This document shows positions 10,738-25,500 of a stretch of DNA of 64,000 nt, piece by piece. Both the position numbers and the translations under genes were made by a program. The notes below the pieces were generated by a model. The model searched no databases. It worked only from the letters and a program-made list of their open reading frames with translations, and was not told where the DNA came from. Position 1 is the first letter of the stretch; every line of letters begins with the position of its first letter. The DNA is taken from positions 10,158,595 through 10,222,594 of the forward strand of contig NC_049995.1 of the NCBI RefSeq assembly GCF_000003815.2. Direction: 5' to 3'. Source of the stretch: Branchiostoma floridae (taxonomy: Eukaryota; Chordata; Leptocardii; Amphioxiformes; Branchiostomatidae).

Positions 10738-13535
10738 TCATGACAATGGCTGCTCAACGATCTTGCTCGCTTCTCGAACCCCGCTGAGATACGCACCTGT
10801 CACGGTTTGCGGGAAGTGTCGGTTGGTGGCCTGGTGGTAATACAGAAAAACATTCAGTAAGCGACACATAAAATGAGTGTCTGGATAAAAAAAGGCCTAA
10901 CTTACAACCAGTACATAATCGCCTTCTTGCCAACACCTTGGGGATTATTTCACCTTTCTCAGGGCAATACTGACTGGTTCTACCTTGCAATACAGCATAG
11001 GTGTCGCAACCACAGTGTGAGGAAAGCGGCCCCAAATATCACTAAGTTCATGTCTAGGAGTGAGTGCCAGTACAGTAACTGAGTAAGTTCAGGTACAGGT
11101 ATACAATTCAGATTAAGAGGGTCAGGTCCAAGTCCTGACCTGAACCTAATTGCATGACTTGGAAAAACTTGAATGGGCAATACTCAAAACAGTGGTCCAT
11201 TCCACTGATTTCTTTTCCAGGTCCCTTTTTCCGGACCGGTCCGACAAGGAAAAAAAAGAATGGTTTTGTAACAGTACACTGTATCGGTACCCTAGAAGGT
11301 GACAATCAGTCACTGAAACATCAGGGAGATGACTACATATTGGCTGTGTACAGAAAATTGTTCTCCTATTTCATTTGAGATCTGAAGCACACATTTGCTA
11401 ACACTCTAACAGCAACTAAAACTGTTACACTACAATCATAATACAGAACAGTACAAACAACTTGACAACAGTTCACAGTAACTTACCTCCCCTGCAAAGA
11501 ACACCTTCTGGTCTATATCCTCTGCGATGGTGTCGTACGCCTCGCCCGTTGAACCGACCTTCACGAAACTGTACGCCATCTGTGCGTATGGGTGGGTCCG
11601 CCAATGGGTGACGAAATAACCAATAGGGTCTGGCACTTTCTGTTGTGAAGGAAAAGAACTGAGTATATTTTCATTCAAAATCTGATGAGGATATTGTGGA
11701 AAATTATGAGGAAACATAAAACAAATATTTGCTAAGTGACTACTTGTTTAGAAATTCTTACTGGGTGGACAACTGAAATCTTACTACATTCACTCCAGGG
11801 CTCTAGCCAGCTCGAAATTTTTTTCCGTCAGCCAATTCCCACTGTCGCGAAAACACTGTTCCAGGAGTTAGAGAGACTGTACCGAGACCTTGAAAAACGG
11901 GTTTTAATGAGATTATCGTATGCGAAAGGGCACCGACACACATTGTCAACAATCATAACAATAGCAAAACAAACAGTGCGTGGCTTTTACGGCCGTGGAC
12001 GGCATCCCCAAGCCACCTATAGCTCCCACCAAGGAAATTTTATCAGATTTTTGACCGTCAAGGTTGACGGATTGGTTTTAAAATTTGTCTGTCACACGCA
12101 GCAAATTTCCGTCAATTGACGAAAAACGGACGCTGGCTAGAGCCCTGATTCACTCCCTAAAATTGTTTATGTGTTTACATGTACATTGTACCAACATACA
12201 GACTTTCAACTTGAAGTTTGTTTTTACGTTGATTTTCTGGTTCATTAGTTTAACTGCTAATAGACAAATCACATAGATTGCCCACCTCTGTTAAAATACA
12301 GAAATGTAACAAAAAGTAAAATGTGCACCAAGGTACTTCCTTCTTACAGTTCAGCTTTGCAAGGCTATCATTGGTCGAACCACTAATTGCAGCCTCATCA
12401 TTGGTTGAACTACTAATTGTGATGGACAGTCAGGATATGGGCAGTTTTGACAGTATATTCACTCCCTAAAACTTTGTGCACCAAGGTACTTCCTTCTTAC
12501 AGTTCAGCTTTGCAAGGCTATCATTGGTCGAACCACTAATTGCAGCCTCATCATTGGTTGAACTACTAATTGTGATGGACAGTCAGGATATGGGCAGTTT
12601 TGACAGTATATTCACTCCCTAAAACTTTGTGCACCAAGGTACTTCCTTCTTACAGTTCACCATTGCAAGGCTATCATTGGTTGAACTGCTAATTGCAGCC
12701 CTATCATTGGTTGAACTACTAATTGTGATGGACAGTCAGGAATGTTGCAGCAGCGCCCCCTACCTGTCCTGGGAACATGCCCCTCAGTGCCTTCATGCAG
12801 AGGTCGATGACCTCCTCATCCTTGAGTTTGGAGATGTGGTGTGCTGCCTCCCCACTTACCACTGTCATCAACACAGCTTGCTTAGACTGTAGGGGTGGGA
12901 CAAAAACATTTTACACTGAAGGGGGAGTACCAGTACAAAACCATTTTTTCAGATTTTACCGGCACTATGGTGTCAGGCATTTACATGTTTTGAGGCTTTC
13001 ATTGGTCCAAGAAAATAGCAAGAGCAAAGTATAGGGCAGTTGCACGATACTGGTCATTTTTACCAAGTTTCTACAGTCAAACTTATTCAAAGTTAACAGA
13101 GCCGGTTAGTGCTGTTTATGTGAAGATAGGATACTCCACCAAACAGACTTCTTGGTAACGAAATGGACCATTGTTTTGAGTATTGTCCATTCACAAACAA
13201 TTAGGTCCAGGTTCAGGTCCAGACCTGGACCTGATCCTCTGCAAGAACATTTATTAAAAGTAAATCAATTTACAGTACCAAAAACTTAGCATGTGCAGTA
13301 TTGTCTTTCTAAAAAACTGTTAACAGAATTTCTTAAAACTTGTATGACATTAATTTTCAATAATGAAACAATCATATAATATTACTAAGTACAGACTAAT
13401 CAAGTTTACCGAAGGTGTCATGTCGTAGAACACACCAAACTGTCCACGCTTGTCTTCCGTTGGCGGGATGTGTCCGAAGAAGTCCGCACCCTGGACACGG
13501 GAGTCCCAAAATCTACTAGGGAACTTCAGACCAAC
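10738..13535 (-). CDS. KDM1B: KDM1B exons 16-19: C-terminal amine oxidase segment
   Basis: Exons 13535-13410 ([18 protein letters not shown]), 12886-12764 ([17 protein letters not shown]), 11639-11487 ([20 protein letters not shown] then VFFAGE) and 10830-10738. The last exon encodes [20 protein letters not shown], the conserved terminal FAD-pyrophosphate contact, and stops 6-7 residues after the point where the human protein ends. All four exons start and end in phase 0. The 3' UTR contains a MITE. Confidence 0.94.
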
Positions 13536-16500
13536 CTATCGGAGGCAAACATTTAAGCAAGGATATCAACATATATAATTATTATCAAAACTGCAAGTTT
13601 GCTGCCTTACCATAGAAAGCCATTAAATGTGTCTTTTGCTTTGCCAGCAAGTACCCACTTAACAAATATCATAAAGATCCATTCAGTTATGCTGTCCACA
13701 AACAAACAAACAATCATACAAAAAACCTTAAAAATTAAGATTCCAATAGAAAATTCAGAAAGTAGCCTCAATCAATGTAACGCCTAAAAGTCTGTGAACC
13801 ATACTAATTACCTTCTCAATTAGCCCGGCTCCCAGGCTCTGGATGGCCTTCACTTTCTTGTCAGGCAGTGGAGGCTTGAAGTCCACTACGTTCTTCTGTA
13901 GGACGGCTAGCGGCAAGGTTACCAGGACCTTACTGCCCTTGTACTCTCCTGACTTGGTTTTCACCACAATCTCTTCACCTGTGTAGTCTATATGTGTTAC
14001 CTGGAAGATAAACAATTACATTTCATGTCGTTTATATAGTGGAAGATGGGGGATCCATTTCAACACAATGAAAGACACTATTAGTAGTAGTAGTATCTAG
14101 TATTTGATTATACTGCTGCTGGGGTCCCTGACACAGGGGTGGGCAGCAGTAGGTTAGTCTTCACACCACGCTTCCATGCGGCTTGTCCGACGGGCTCACC
14201 CTAGTTAGACCACACTTTTCCTACATAGAAAAAGGGAGTGTTTTGCTATGTTTTGAAACTTGTGGTTGAAACTATCATTTGCCATTCTGTAATAACTCCA
14301 CCATTAATACGACACGTCGATGTAGGTTAGACATCCAGGTAATAAGATACACCAAAAAGTAGTTACTCAAGCAACTGGATATGGTTTTGGAAACAGTCAA
14401 AACCATATCCATGACCGTTTCCAAAATCATATCCAGTTGCTTGAGTAACAACTTTTTGGCGTGCATTAATACGAAAATTTTAGAACCACTCACACTGGAA
14501 AGCACCCCTTCTCTTTTAGACAAATATTGTGGGTTCTTGAATATGCTTGAGGTGTGGCACTCCTCAAACATGGGTTCTTCTTTAGCATCCTATCTAAGGG
14601 ACGTCCCTAACCGAAGCTAGGCAGTCATTTAAACAGGAGTGAAGCGAGTAAACTGCAGGAAAGTTGTGCGAAGTGCCTTTCTCTCAAGGGAACAAGATCC
14701 CTGGCATATCAACAGATTCGAACCAAGGCCCTGTGTGCTATGGGCCAAACACACTACCATTATACCACATGACAAACTGTGAAATAAAACCATGACAAAA
14801 GTGAATAAAAAATTACAAATCCATAGCAGGCAGACAAAAGACAAACAGATATAGCTGATGAGAACCCCACCTCCTGGTTGAGCCTGATGTCTAGTCCTTC
14901 TGACAGTTTCTGTAGGAGGATCCCGTAGCCGTCTCCGATGAGCGTGTGATCTCCCGCGAACTGGGCAAACATCTCGTTCTGGTCCCAGTTTACTGATGAC
15001 ACCTGCAGAGGTCATGGTCAAAGTCATGCAAAATACATGATACATACAGGTCTGAGGCCATATGTTCTGAAAAGATTGATCTAGAAGTCGGTTTGTCAAT
15101 ATGTCCGTATGTCTTTCATGCCAATCTGTCCGTGCAGTCTCGTCCAGTATTTGGTAGTTAAGTCAGCACTACAGTACGCATGTTGACCGGTGCAATGGCC
15201 GTGAGTTTAGCTTAAAGTTTGCATTCTGTAGGTCGTGAGTTCTATCCCCGGCTGAGTCATACCAAAGATTTTTAAAATGATAAATACTATCTTTGTTTAG
15301 TACCCAGTATTTGGGAAAGACTATTGCCGTTGAACACACACCACTAAAAGTGGACTAGCCCCTTGTTGTATATTGACTGCGCAAAGTTGTGTGGCCTAGG
15401 GCTACTGAAATGGAAATGCACCATCTGGTACGGGAAGGACTTAAACTTTTCAAAACTGTTTCAATACGTACCTGTTTTAGATCGGAACCACAGGCGTACT
15501 CCAAGTTACCAATGTGGAACTGCATCAGCCTGGTTTCAGCCTGAAGAATGGAAAGAACAAAAATCTTTTGATGTATACCTTCCAACTTCAACATATCAGT
15601 AGTCATCAAAAGCAATTTATATGTAACCTTTTTTTGGTAACAGATTTTTGATTCATTTTCTGCAGAGCTGAAGTTGAAAGGATAGATGTTAAAGGTTTAT
15701 ACGTTTTACCCTGGAAAACATGTTATAATAAGCACATTGTTAGATGTCATGTGTATATGGTTTACACTTACCTCCGTGAATGTGAGGCCTGTTTCTTTGA
15801 CAAAAGATTTGTGCATTTCTGCGAGCTTTGCTGAATAAGGAAACAAAATATCCAATAGTTATGTAAAGAAACAAAACATTATATCATAAAAACTTTGTAC
15901 CCTGCAATTTCTGCTTATCAATATTATCTAGTTTTGTAAAAGACATCATAAAGGTGGGTGAAGGTAATGGTACAAGTAAAGGTTGAGGTAGTCCCAAAGC
16001 CTTTCTAATCCCATAGTAGTAGTGGGTTGTTGTCCACTGTGTCTAGGGCATGGTATTGAAAGGTGGAGCCCATCCCTCTCTTTCCTCCACCTTCTACCTC
16101 CCCACCTGAAGTCACGTACACATTTTTACACCTGGGGGAAAGTGTCTTTCCCAAGGGTACAAAATCCGTAGCATGGCACAATTTGAACCCAGGGCCTCTG
16201 GCTTCTGCAGTTAGGCTACACGACCCCACAAATGTTAAGTATCTATAAACCATTCAATTTCTTTTAATTAACTGCTGTTTAGTCCTAAACATTTATTCCA
16301 ACAGTTAAATATGAAACAAGTACTAACTTCCTAATGGTACATCCTGTGTGTTGTCTTGATCTTTTCTCCACTCAGCCACTGCGTCCAGCATAGCGTTAAA
16401 GTGGAAATCTGTTCTCTTGTCCATGGAGGATTCTGCAGCCTCCCCGCTCTCTTCAAACAGCTCGCAGCGATCCGTCATTTTTCTCATCTTCAACCCAGCC

Positions 16501-19500
16501 TGGGAGGAGAAAATAGATACTGTAAATGCATTTAAGTTCGCGGAGATTTAATTTCGCGGTTGCGGGAAAATGGACTTTTCGCGGTGGTTTTAATTTCGCG
16601 GTAGCACCATGCACTGTAGTCTCTTACTGTTATGGAAAATGTTCGCGGTGGTTTCAAATTCGCGGTGAAGCGGCCGCCGCGAAAACCGCAAACATTAATC
16701 CACCGCGAACATTTCTGCATTTACAGTAATCTTAAGAAAAAACTAAACTTTACATGTACCTAGTACCCAACACTAAAGAAAGTTTGGATTTAACCAAATT
16801 TTTGGCTGTCATGGAATGGACCAGTCTACAGCAGCTTCTGGGAGTAGGTCCTAGGTACCGGGTAACCTGTATCGCCTCCCGTCTCTGTTTAGCATCGGAA
16901 GGTGATCTTGGATGTACACAGAAAAGAGACATTGGGCAACACAGGTTGTCTGTAACTTTTGACCCATTGCTGCAATCACATGTCTGCAACATCATGTCTT
17001 GGAAGCTGTAGTAGACGGGTAGAAGCCAATTGAAACTTTGGGTATGTTTCTCCAGTGTTGGTTACCGTTAGGTAAAGTTTAGTTGTTTCATAATGTCGTT
17101 CACTAACACAGAATTAACGTTTATGCTTGAATAAATACTCCTTAGTTACTTCAGATCATTGTAGTACATAGGTCTGTTAGGATTTTTAACCCGGCCCAAA
17201 CATTTAGTCAACAAGCCTTACCAGTCAAGGCTTTTAGCTAGGATTTTATCATAGGGAGTCCAAACTTGGAAGTCGTGGCAAGAATCGTGACTATTGTAGG
17301 GGGGTCCAGGGGCATCAACCTTCCATGGTGAAGAGTTTCTGAAAATTCATTCTTAGGTATATTGAGGGGTAAAATACTGTGAAAGAGGTCACAGTAGAAG
17401 ACAAATGACCTAGTGGCATCCCTGGTCAATCAGAATTTCATACTTGTCACACTGTATAAGGGCCTCTAGTGCGTCCAATCTCTTGTTATTCTAAGAAAAG
17501 CGGGTCCAGATGACGCCATGACGCATGCCTGGTCAAAAGCCTGCTTACCACAAGACTACCATGCCTTATTCACAGATTTAGACCTACCTGTTCACACATA
17601 AGAGCTACAGGGTTGTTGATACAGCCGTTGACTATCTGTGCCCCTCTGCCCACACATGAGCCCAGACTGTGGTCGTCCCACACACGGCCTCCTACTCTGT
17701 CCTGGGCCTCCAGTACTATCACCTGGGCAGGGACAGAAAGGGAAAGGTTCAAGTATAGATTTGTGTATCTGAACGTAACATAAGGTACTGTTGCAGGTAC
17801 ACTAAGTTTAGGTCTGAGCCTGTAACTAGCCTAGGTACCATCTGGGTAGCAGTTCGCTCCTATGTTTTCTTCTGCTACCCATCTGGAGACCTGCACATTC
17901 AAAACTTTTTGTGGTGATGTCAGTTAATGAACGAATTAAGGACTGGGTTCTAGAGCGCTCGTTCAATGACAACAGGCCCTCCCACAAGCGGGTGGAGGGT
18001 GTTTCATGTGTTGGAACACCTATTTGAACAAGTGCTTGAACCCATTCCTTAGTTCGCTCATGTCCAGGGACCAATCAGCGCCCTCGTCCAAAATTTGGAC
18101 GATTCCAGACGTTAACGTGGTCAAGGATCCCAGACGCAACAGCAGAGAAGCGACTGTACAATCATGTATATAGTGCATGGTAAATGTCAGAGCGAGAAGC
18201 GGCTGTATAAAGTGTATAATTGGGGGTCATGCTAAGATGTACTTACCATCTACAGTATAATCTGAATTATACCTCATACGAGACCTTGTTCGGGAGAGTA
18301 CCTTATGCAGTAGTTCCACTGCGTGTCGCTAGGCGGTGCACATATACAAAGAGAAAAACACGCAAAGCACCATGGGACCTTACGTGACGTCACCCCTACA
18401 TCCTCGCCATTTTGACGAAGTGCGGGTAAAGTCTTCCCCTGTGCTGTCCAATATGGGAGGGAAAATGCACAGTTAACAACTGAAATCATTGTTACAAGGG
18501 TGGGAAGCATACCCGAACAAGGTCTCGTATGAGGTATAAGTCAGATTATACTGTAGATGGTAAGTACATCTTAGCATAACCCGCCAATTATACCTCATAA
18601 TACTCGACCTTGTTCGGGAGAGTACCTTATGCAGACTCCAGAGCAGTGGACAGCACAGCTTGCCCGTAGGAAGCCTGGTCCGACTCTCTTCTGTAGAACC
18701 GCTGGAAGGTTGATTCCCTGGCCCAGTCCGCAGCCTTCATGATACTGGCCACGCTGACCCCCGCTGCCGCCGCAGCCGAAGTGGACGCCCCTCTTGTCGG
18801 GTGAGCTGAGTATGTGTTGACATCTATCCCAGCTAAAGCCAACACTGACTTAATCCATCTAGCGATGGTATTGGACGCAACTGGTCTATGAGGTCGCTTG
18901 TATGAGAGGAATAACCTTTGCTCTCCTTCCACCCGAAAAGGTGAAGTACGCCTCAAATATTCCTTAAGGTATACAAAGACACATAACCTCCTGTCCTGCG
19001 GAAAGGCTGCCCAAAAACATTTCTTAAAGGGCCTTTTCTGTCTAGAAGTCTTAAGTAGAGTGGGAACTTTCCACGAAACCCCATCCCTCTGCTTGGACAT
19101 GTATCTCAAGTCCAGTGAAGCCAAAGTCTGACCTCTGTCAGGTGAAACCAAGGCTGCTAGAGACACCAACTTTAGGGTCAGTTGCTTCAAGCTAAGACTA
19201 TTAGCTGGACAAAGGTGCATCAAGTACATCAGAACCCTAGAAACATCCCATTGTTCAACATATCTAGGACATGGGGGACGTCGATGAAACACACCCTTCA
19301 ACAGCTTAGTCACTAGCGGATGACTACCAACACTATACTTGTCAACTGGAAGGTGGACTGAGGAGATGGCAGAACGAGCCACGCCAATAGACCTATACTC
19401 GTAACCTTTGTCAAAAAGTCCTGCCAAATACTCAACAACACTCTCTATAGAGCCTGAAACGGGATCGAGACCCCTGCGATCACACCAGCTACACCATTGT

Positions 19501-22500
19501 CCCCAAGCGGACTGATACTGGCGAGATGTGCTATCTCTCCATGCTGACAAGATGAGCTCCGAAGCCCCTTTCGAAAGGCCTCGACCCTCCAACTGACGCC
19601 TGATATTGGCCACACGGCTAGTCTTAGACCTGGTAACAACGGGTGAGGTTCTCCGTTGTGTGGTAGACATAGCAGATCCCGACTCCGTGGAAGGAGAGTC
19701 GGAGTGTCGAACAACATGTCCAGGAGTTTGGGAAACCATGCCTGAGACCTCCAGAGAGGCGCTACCAGTAACACCGTCGCATGATCAGATTCTGTCTGAA
19801 TCTTCCTCAGAACTCTGAACAGTAGACCGAACGGGGGAAAGGCATACGCCAGACCGAGGTGCCCCCAGTGCAAGTCTAACGCATTCACTGCCCATGCCAT
19901 GGGATCGGGATGCCACGCCACATAACTCTGCAGCTGAGCATTCAGGCGTGACGCAAACAAATCTACTGATAGTACGTTGCCTGTCTGAGCGTTTACCTTC
20001 AGAAACACTGACCTGTTCAGTTGCCACTCTGTTTTGTCTTGGAAGATTCGCGAACACGAATCTGCTACAACGTTGGTTCGACCTGGCAGGTGTCGTGCGG
20101 ACAGAACTACACCTTTCTGTAACGCCCAGTCCCACATCTCCAGGGCTAGGGCCGCCAGTGTTGGGGACTTTGTGCCCCCCAGACAGTTTATATAGGCTAC
20201 AGCCGTAGTGTTGTCTAGCTTCAATAGAATATGATGATTTTGTTTTGTTGCGAAGCACTTGAGGCCTAGGAAGGCCGCCTTCAGTTCTAACCAATTTATG
20301 TGCTCCTGCGCTTCCGCGGGAGACCACCGACCCCCTGCCTTCTGGTCGCCGCAACACGCTCCCCAACCCAGTAGGGATGCGTCTGAGAAAATAGTCATGT
20401 CTGTCGGGACGAACACTCTTCGTCCGTTTACCCTTCGCACATGCGTGACCCACCATTGAAGGTCGCATGCCGCTGTCAAAGTCAGTCTTATTACAGAGTC
20501 GAACGACCCTGTCCTTTCCATAGTCTCGTTTAGTAAGGCCTGTAAGGCCCTGTAGTGTAGGGGCGCTGGCAAAATCGCGTGCCTCGTGGACTCCAGCAGA
20601 CCTATGACACTGGCTAGATCCCTTGCCGAAAGGGTTTGTTGAGAAAGACGAACCAGACAAGTCTGCTCGACTTTCAGTACTTTCTCCTCTGGCAGGAATA
20701 TGGTCATAATTCGAGAATCCAATATGAAACCTAGAAAGGTTACCACCTGAGAGGGCACTAGTTGAGACTTTTCTAGGTTTAAGACAAACTCTAGGCTTTC
20801 TAGCAGCTCCCTTGCTACTGTGATGTCTTTTAGACACTGCTCCTCTGACCTTGCCAGAATTAGAATATCGTCTAGATAAATCACCAAGATTAACCCTTGT
20901 TTCCTCAATATCGCCACCACTGGGCGCAACACTTTCGTAAACACACGAGGAGAAGAGGTGAGTCCGAACGGGAGAACTTGGAACTCCCAGAGACTTCCTC
21001 GCCACGAAAATCTCAGAAACTTTCGGTCTTGGTGCCAAATTGGAATTGTAAAATAGGCATCTTTCAAATCCAGGGTAGCCATGAAATCCCCTTTCTGCCA
21101 AAGCTCTTTCACCAGATTTAGGCTCTCGAACTTGCAGTGATGCTTTTGAACATGTTCGTTTAGAAATTTTAAGTTTATGACTGGACGCATTGCTCCTGAT
21201 ACCTTTGGTACTAGAAAAATAGTTGACACGTATTGGCCTACACATGGTTCTACTTGTAACACTGCCCCTTTCTCTACCATACTCTGAACTTCCTCGTCTA
21301 CTAGTTTGGCCCTGTCGGCCTTTCTTATTTGAGTCACTGGCTGAACAAACTGAAAAGGAGTGGACTCCCACTCTATCTGATAACCTCGAACGGTCTGTAG
21401 GACCCACTTGTCACTTGTCATCCTCTCCCAATTCCGAACAAAAAGAGACGTTCTCCCCGCAGGGCGGAGAGGAGAAAAACTTAAAAGAAAAGTTTGAACA
21501 CGAGGGAGAGCTAGAGCTTTGTCTACTGGCTTTTGGGAAACTTCGTCCCTGGCTTGTGAAACCCCGACCCTTTGCTGGGTCCGGGTCCAAACCCAAACTT
21601 CGACCTATAGTTCCCTCCGGAACGAAATGCATTCAATTTACCTGAGGAATACCTGCTATTAGTATTACTGGTCCAAGAGTAGCGAGGATTATTGCCACGA
21701 AAACCATAAGTAGGCTTAGCCTTAGAAGAAGAAGCCATTGGGTAGGCCTTGTTCAAGGTACGTCTAGCCTGGTCAAGGGTAGACAGTTTCTCCACAAAGG
21801 TATTACCAAATAAATCCGGAGAGGTACCAGTAGGTAAACTTGAGGTTATCATCTTCTTCACCTCAGGTTTCATATCCTTACCACAGAACTCCCTACGTGT
21901 CTGAGTTAGCATGTAGGAGGCTGTGCCTAACAATAGTAAGGTATTCTCTATGGTCTTACAAACTGCCTCCGGACTAAGTGGCAAATCTGAACCCTTTACT
22001 GAGGCCAGCAATTCGACCAAAGGGTGCGCAGCAAAAAGCAACTTCTCATGACAATCCCGCAGGGACTTGTCACTACTAGCTGTCCCTGACTGAAGCAAAG
22101 AATTCACAATGCTATCCAACTGTGGGACCTTGAGTATAAACTCTAAATTCGAAGGAGTAGGAAGAGCTTCCATCCTCTCCTTACAATCATTAAACGACAG
22201 CTTATTGGTGAAAGCATCAGCCACAAACTTTCTAACATGCTCGGGAACTTCACTCTTATCTGTCTCAAAAGGATTGTCATATTCAAACGACGTACCTTCG
22301 TCTTTTTCAGACTTGGAGGAGTCGGCCTCCTCGGAACACTCCCCATCCTCCAAATTTCCCGGCTGCTTTCGCCCAGAACCAACCACGCCGGTTCGGCTGG
22401 TTGACGCTGCTACACGCGGAGTCGACTCCTGTGTAGTCAAATTTTTGCGTAGCCACTGCAAAAACCCGGCAGCATCAAAGCCAGGTGGAAAGGGAAAGGG

Positions 22501-25500
22501 AGTCTCCGTTCCGTTGAGCTCGACCTCCTTGTCATGGGCCTCTGGGTCCAACACGGGCATGGGAGGGGATTTTTCACCCTGCCCATGCGGGTCATGTGGG
22601 GACTTGCTCCGCCGAGCACTGTCGTCCCCTTCCACCGAAGACCCATCGCCTTCTCGGCCCTCCTTGGCCAAATTCTCCCGTGCATGCTGCGCCGGCAAGC
22701 CTCGAGCGCTAAGCTCTGCCGCCAAAGCCAAATATTTTTTCGGGCGTTCGTCCGGTGACGTGCCACGCTTCCGACCTGAGTTTTCACCCTTGTCGGAATC
22801 CGAAGCCAAATGCTTCTTCTTTTCCTTCTTCTTGCCTCCTTCTGGCATGTTAAGCACCGAAAAAAGGTGCCAAATAGACGAAAAAACGCGAAAAAACGGC
22901 GCAGCTAGGAGCTGGAAACAAAAGCACCCGCCGACGCAACACGCACAAGGAAAAATGGCGAGGATGTAGGGGTGACGTCACGTAAGGTCCCATGGTGCTT
23001 TGCGTGTTTTTCTCTTTGTATATGTGCACCGCCTAGCGACACGCAGTGGAACTACTGCATAAGGTACTCTCCCGAACAAGGTCGAGTATTATGAGGTATA
23101 ATCAATGCCAGAGCGAACTAATTTCTGGATGATACCCTGGCTATGATATATAGGGTTGCAGTGCTTGAAATACCCACTTGCACACTTGTAAACACAATCA
23201 CATTTTGCTTGGTGCAACTTAATCTTACACCCAGGTAGCACAGTTGTGCAACCTGAAACTTTGCAGTTGAAACACCTTTTTTCTCTCACCTACACATGCA
23301 TAAGCTTGTATTAATTTCCTGATATCAGATATGTATAACTAGATAAAACATACGTTGATGTAGGTTAGACATCCAGGTAATAAGATACACCAAAAAGTAG
23401 TTACTCAAGCAACTGGATGGTTTTGGAAACGGTTTCCAAAACCATATCCAGTTGCTTGAGTAACTACTTTTTGGTGTAGATAATACATATTTGTTAGACA
23501 CATTTTAATACGTTCTGACTTACCTTTGTGCCAAAGTTGTGAAGTTGTCTAGCCGCAGCAAGGCCTGATGGTCCGGCTCCTATAACAACTACTGTACCCT
23601 GGAGAAGAGAATGTCAAATAAACAGTAAGAAAAGAGACACAAAAACTTTTGTCTACTTTAGGCCACAAAAGGGCATTCTTAGAGCAAAATCAAAATTAAG
23701 AAATACTAAAGATAGGATTAAAATCTGTTTGAGACTATTTCTTTCTCAGTCAACCAGTGAGAACTCCAGTCAAAGCCACAGTCAAAAACGATCTTAATAT
23801 TATGATTAAAAAAGACAGCCCTAATAACCGACTGAAAGCTACAAACTTTCAAATTGCCACGTGACCCACAAATTATTACCCGCCAAAATGACCTGATCAG
23901 TATATGCAATTAAAACTGTGAAGTCAATCATTATACAGGGCTTGAAAGACTTTTTTCTGCATACCTGCACTGGTGCAGGTAACATTGAAAATTACCTGCA
24001 CCAGACAAATTTTACCTGCACCACTCTGAATTTAAGAAGTATGGATCATACTAAAATTGTTCAGGAACCATTGCTATTTTTTCTTTTATACTTTATAGGT
24101 GGTAAAAGTCAATGCAGCTAATAACAATCCATATACACCTACATCATAGTACATGTATATCTAAACCCAGTACATGGACCAGTTCAGGTTAGGTGCAGGT
24201 AGACACCAGAAATACCTGCACAGCTCCAATTTTACCTGCGCTAACCTGCATATGCAGGTGGTATTTCGAGCCCTGCATTATACCTACAGCATCAAAGTCC
24301 TTGGGTAGAAGAGCGCCCCCTGGCGGGTCCTTGAGAAGTCCAGTATTGATGAGCCCTTTCCTGGACAGGAAGCACACGATACGCTCCAGCTCCTGTACAC
24401 AGCGTATCCTCACCAGCCCGCGCACAATCACGTGGCCCGCACACTTCTGAGGGGTCAGAAATTCCTACATGTACAGCAAAACAGAAGACGATGTTTCGAC
24501 TTGAACACATCTTGGACCAAATGTTTTACCTGGTTACAAATATGTAGAATGTTTGAAACCATTGTTGTTAGTTTATTTAGAATGGTTGAGTCCCCCCTCA
24601 CTGATGGAACAGTCGACGCATGCGGACTGAGGCTTGGGGGGGCACTCCGGTACGAGACCATCTGAGTGAATACACATTGTCACCAAGTGATCTACATCTG
24701 TGTGGAAAGGCGTGAGTTATTCCCTAGTATAAGAGGGATCGGAGTCCAGTTAACAAATGGTAGCAGAGGGTGGTTCCAGTAGTGAAGTTCGGACTGTCAT
24801 ACTGGACCCCTAGTACCGTGTACGTGGTTCTGTCGACGATTCTGTGTGCAGTGTTTTTGGCGCGGATTTGACCAAAAATGGCGGCGTGCGAGGGAGGCGC
24901 GCGGACAAAAATTCCACAGCTTGATCTTGCAAACAAAAGTTACGAGCAGTTCAGGTTCGAGTTGCTTCTGTGGAACAAAATCACGAACATTCCGAAGAAG
25001 AAACGAGGTATTGAAATCCTGCTGAGTCTACCGGAGGGAACAAAAGATGAGCACAAGACGAGGGAATTCTTAGGTTCAAAACTCACGGAGGAGGAACTTG
25101 CCGCTGAGCAATCATTCAAAAATGTACTTGACAAAATGGACGAGCATCTGCGAAGAGACAACACCGGCCGACTGTGGGAGGCATTCGTTGCCTTCGACAA
25201 GTACAGCCGTGGTCCGACAACGACTATCAGTGAGTATATCTCCACATTTGACATATTATATAATAAACTGAACAGAGCCGGTGGAGTGGCCTTGCCTGAG
25301 TCCGTCCTGGGTCTACTACTTGTCCGCCGAGCCAACCTTACTCTAGAAGAAAGCCAGCTCGTAATGACTGGAGTAGATTATTCCAGGAAAGAAGTTAGTC
25401 TGTGCATACAAGCAAAAAGCAGCTTAAGAAAGTTCAGTGACGAACTGGTATCGACACGTTCGTCTTATTCAGGCGGCATTCAGCAGGAGATTGCACATGT

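Larger units (their letters stand above)
18216..23102 (-). mobile_element. DIRS-like tyrosine-recombinase retrotransposon, full length
   Basis: A 4.9-kb element in KDM1B intron 9, transcribed on the same strand as the gene. It has three overlapping ORFs in the order gag, RT/RNase H/methyltransferase-like, tyrosine recombinase. Its termini are inverted, not LTR-type: left terminal repeat about 22951-23102 and right terminal repeat about 18216-18413. Between the last ORF and the right end lies an internal complementary region (about 18512-18634). No target duplication is expected or seen, since these elements integrate by recombinase. All three ORFs are open and the termini well preserved, so the copy is recent and possibly still competent. 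Confidence 0.93.

Noticed and set aside
14715-14772. tRNA gene on the - strand
   Set aside because: A- and B-box-like sequences are present but no full cloverleaf; better explained as a tRNA-derived SINE head.
19785-21407. 540-codon - strand frame overlapping the DIRS RT region
   Set aside because: It is the other reading phase of the RT ORF: no domain, Arg/Ser-rich composition typical of a shadow frame, while the 658-codon frame shows all RT and RNase H motifs.
22109-22969. 286-codon + strand frame
   Set aside because: Antisense to the DIRS gag ORF, low-complexity Ser/Pro-rich, no motif.
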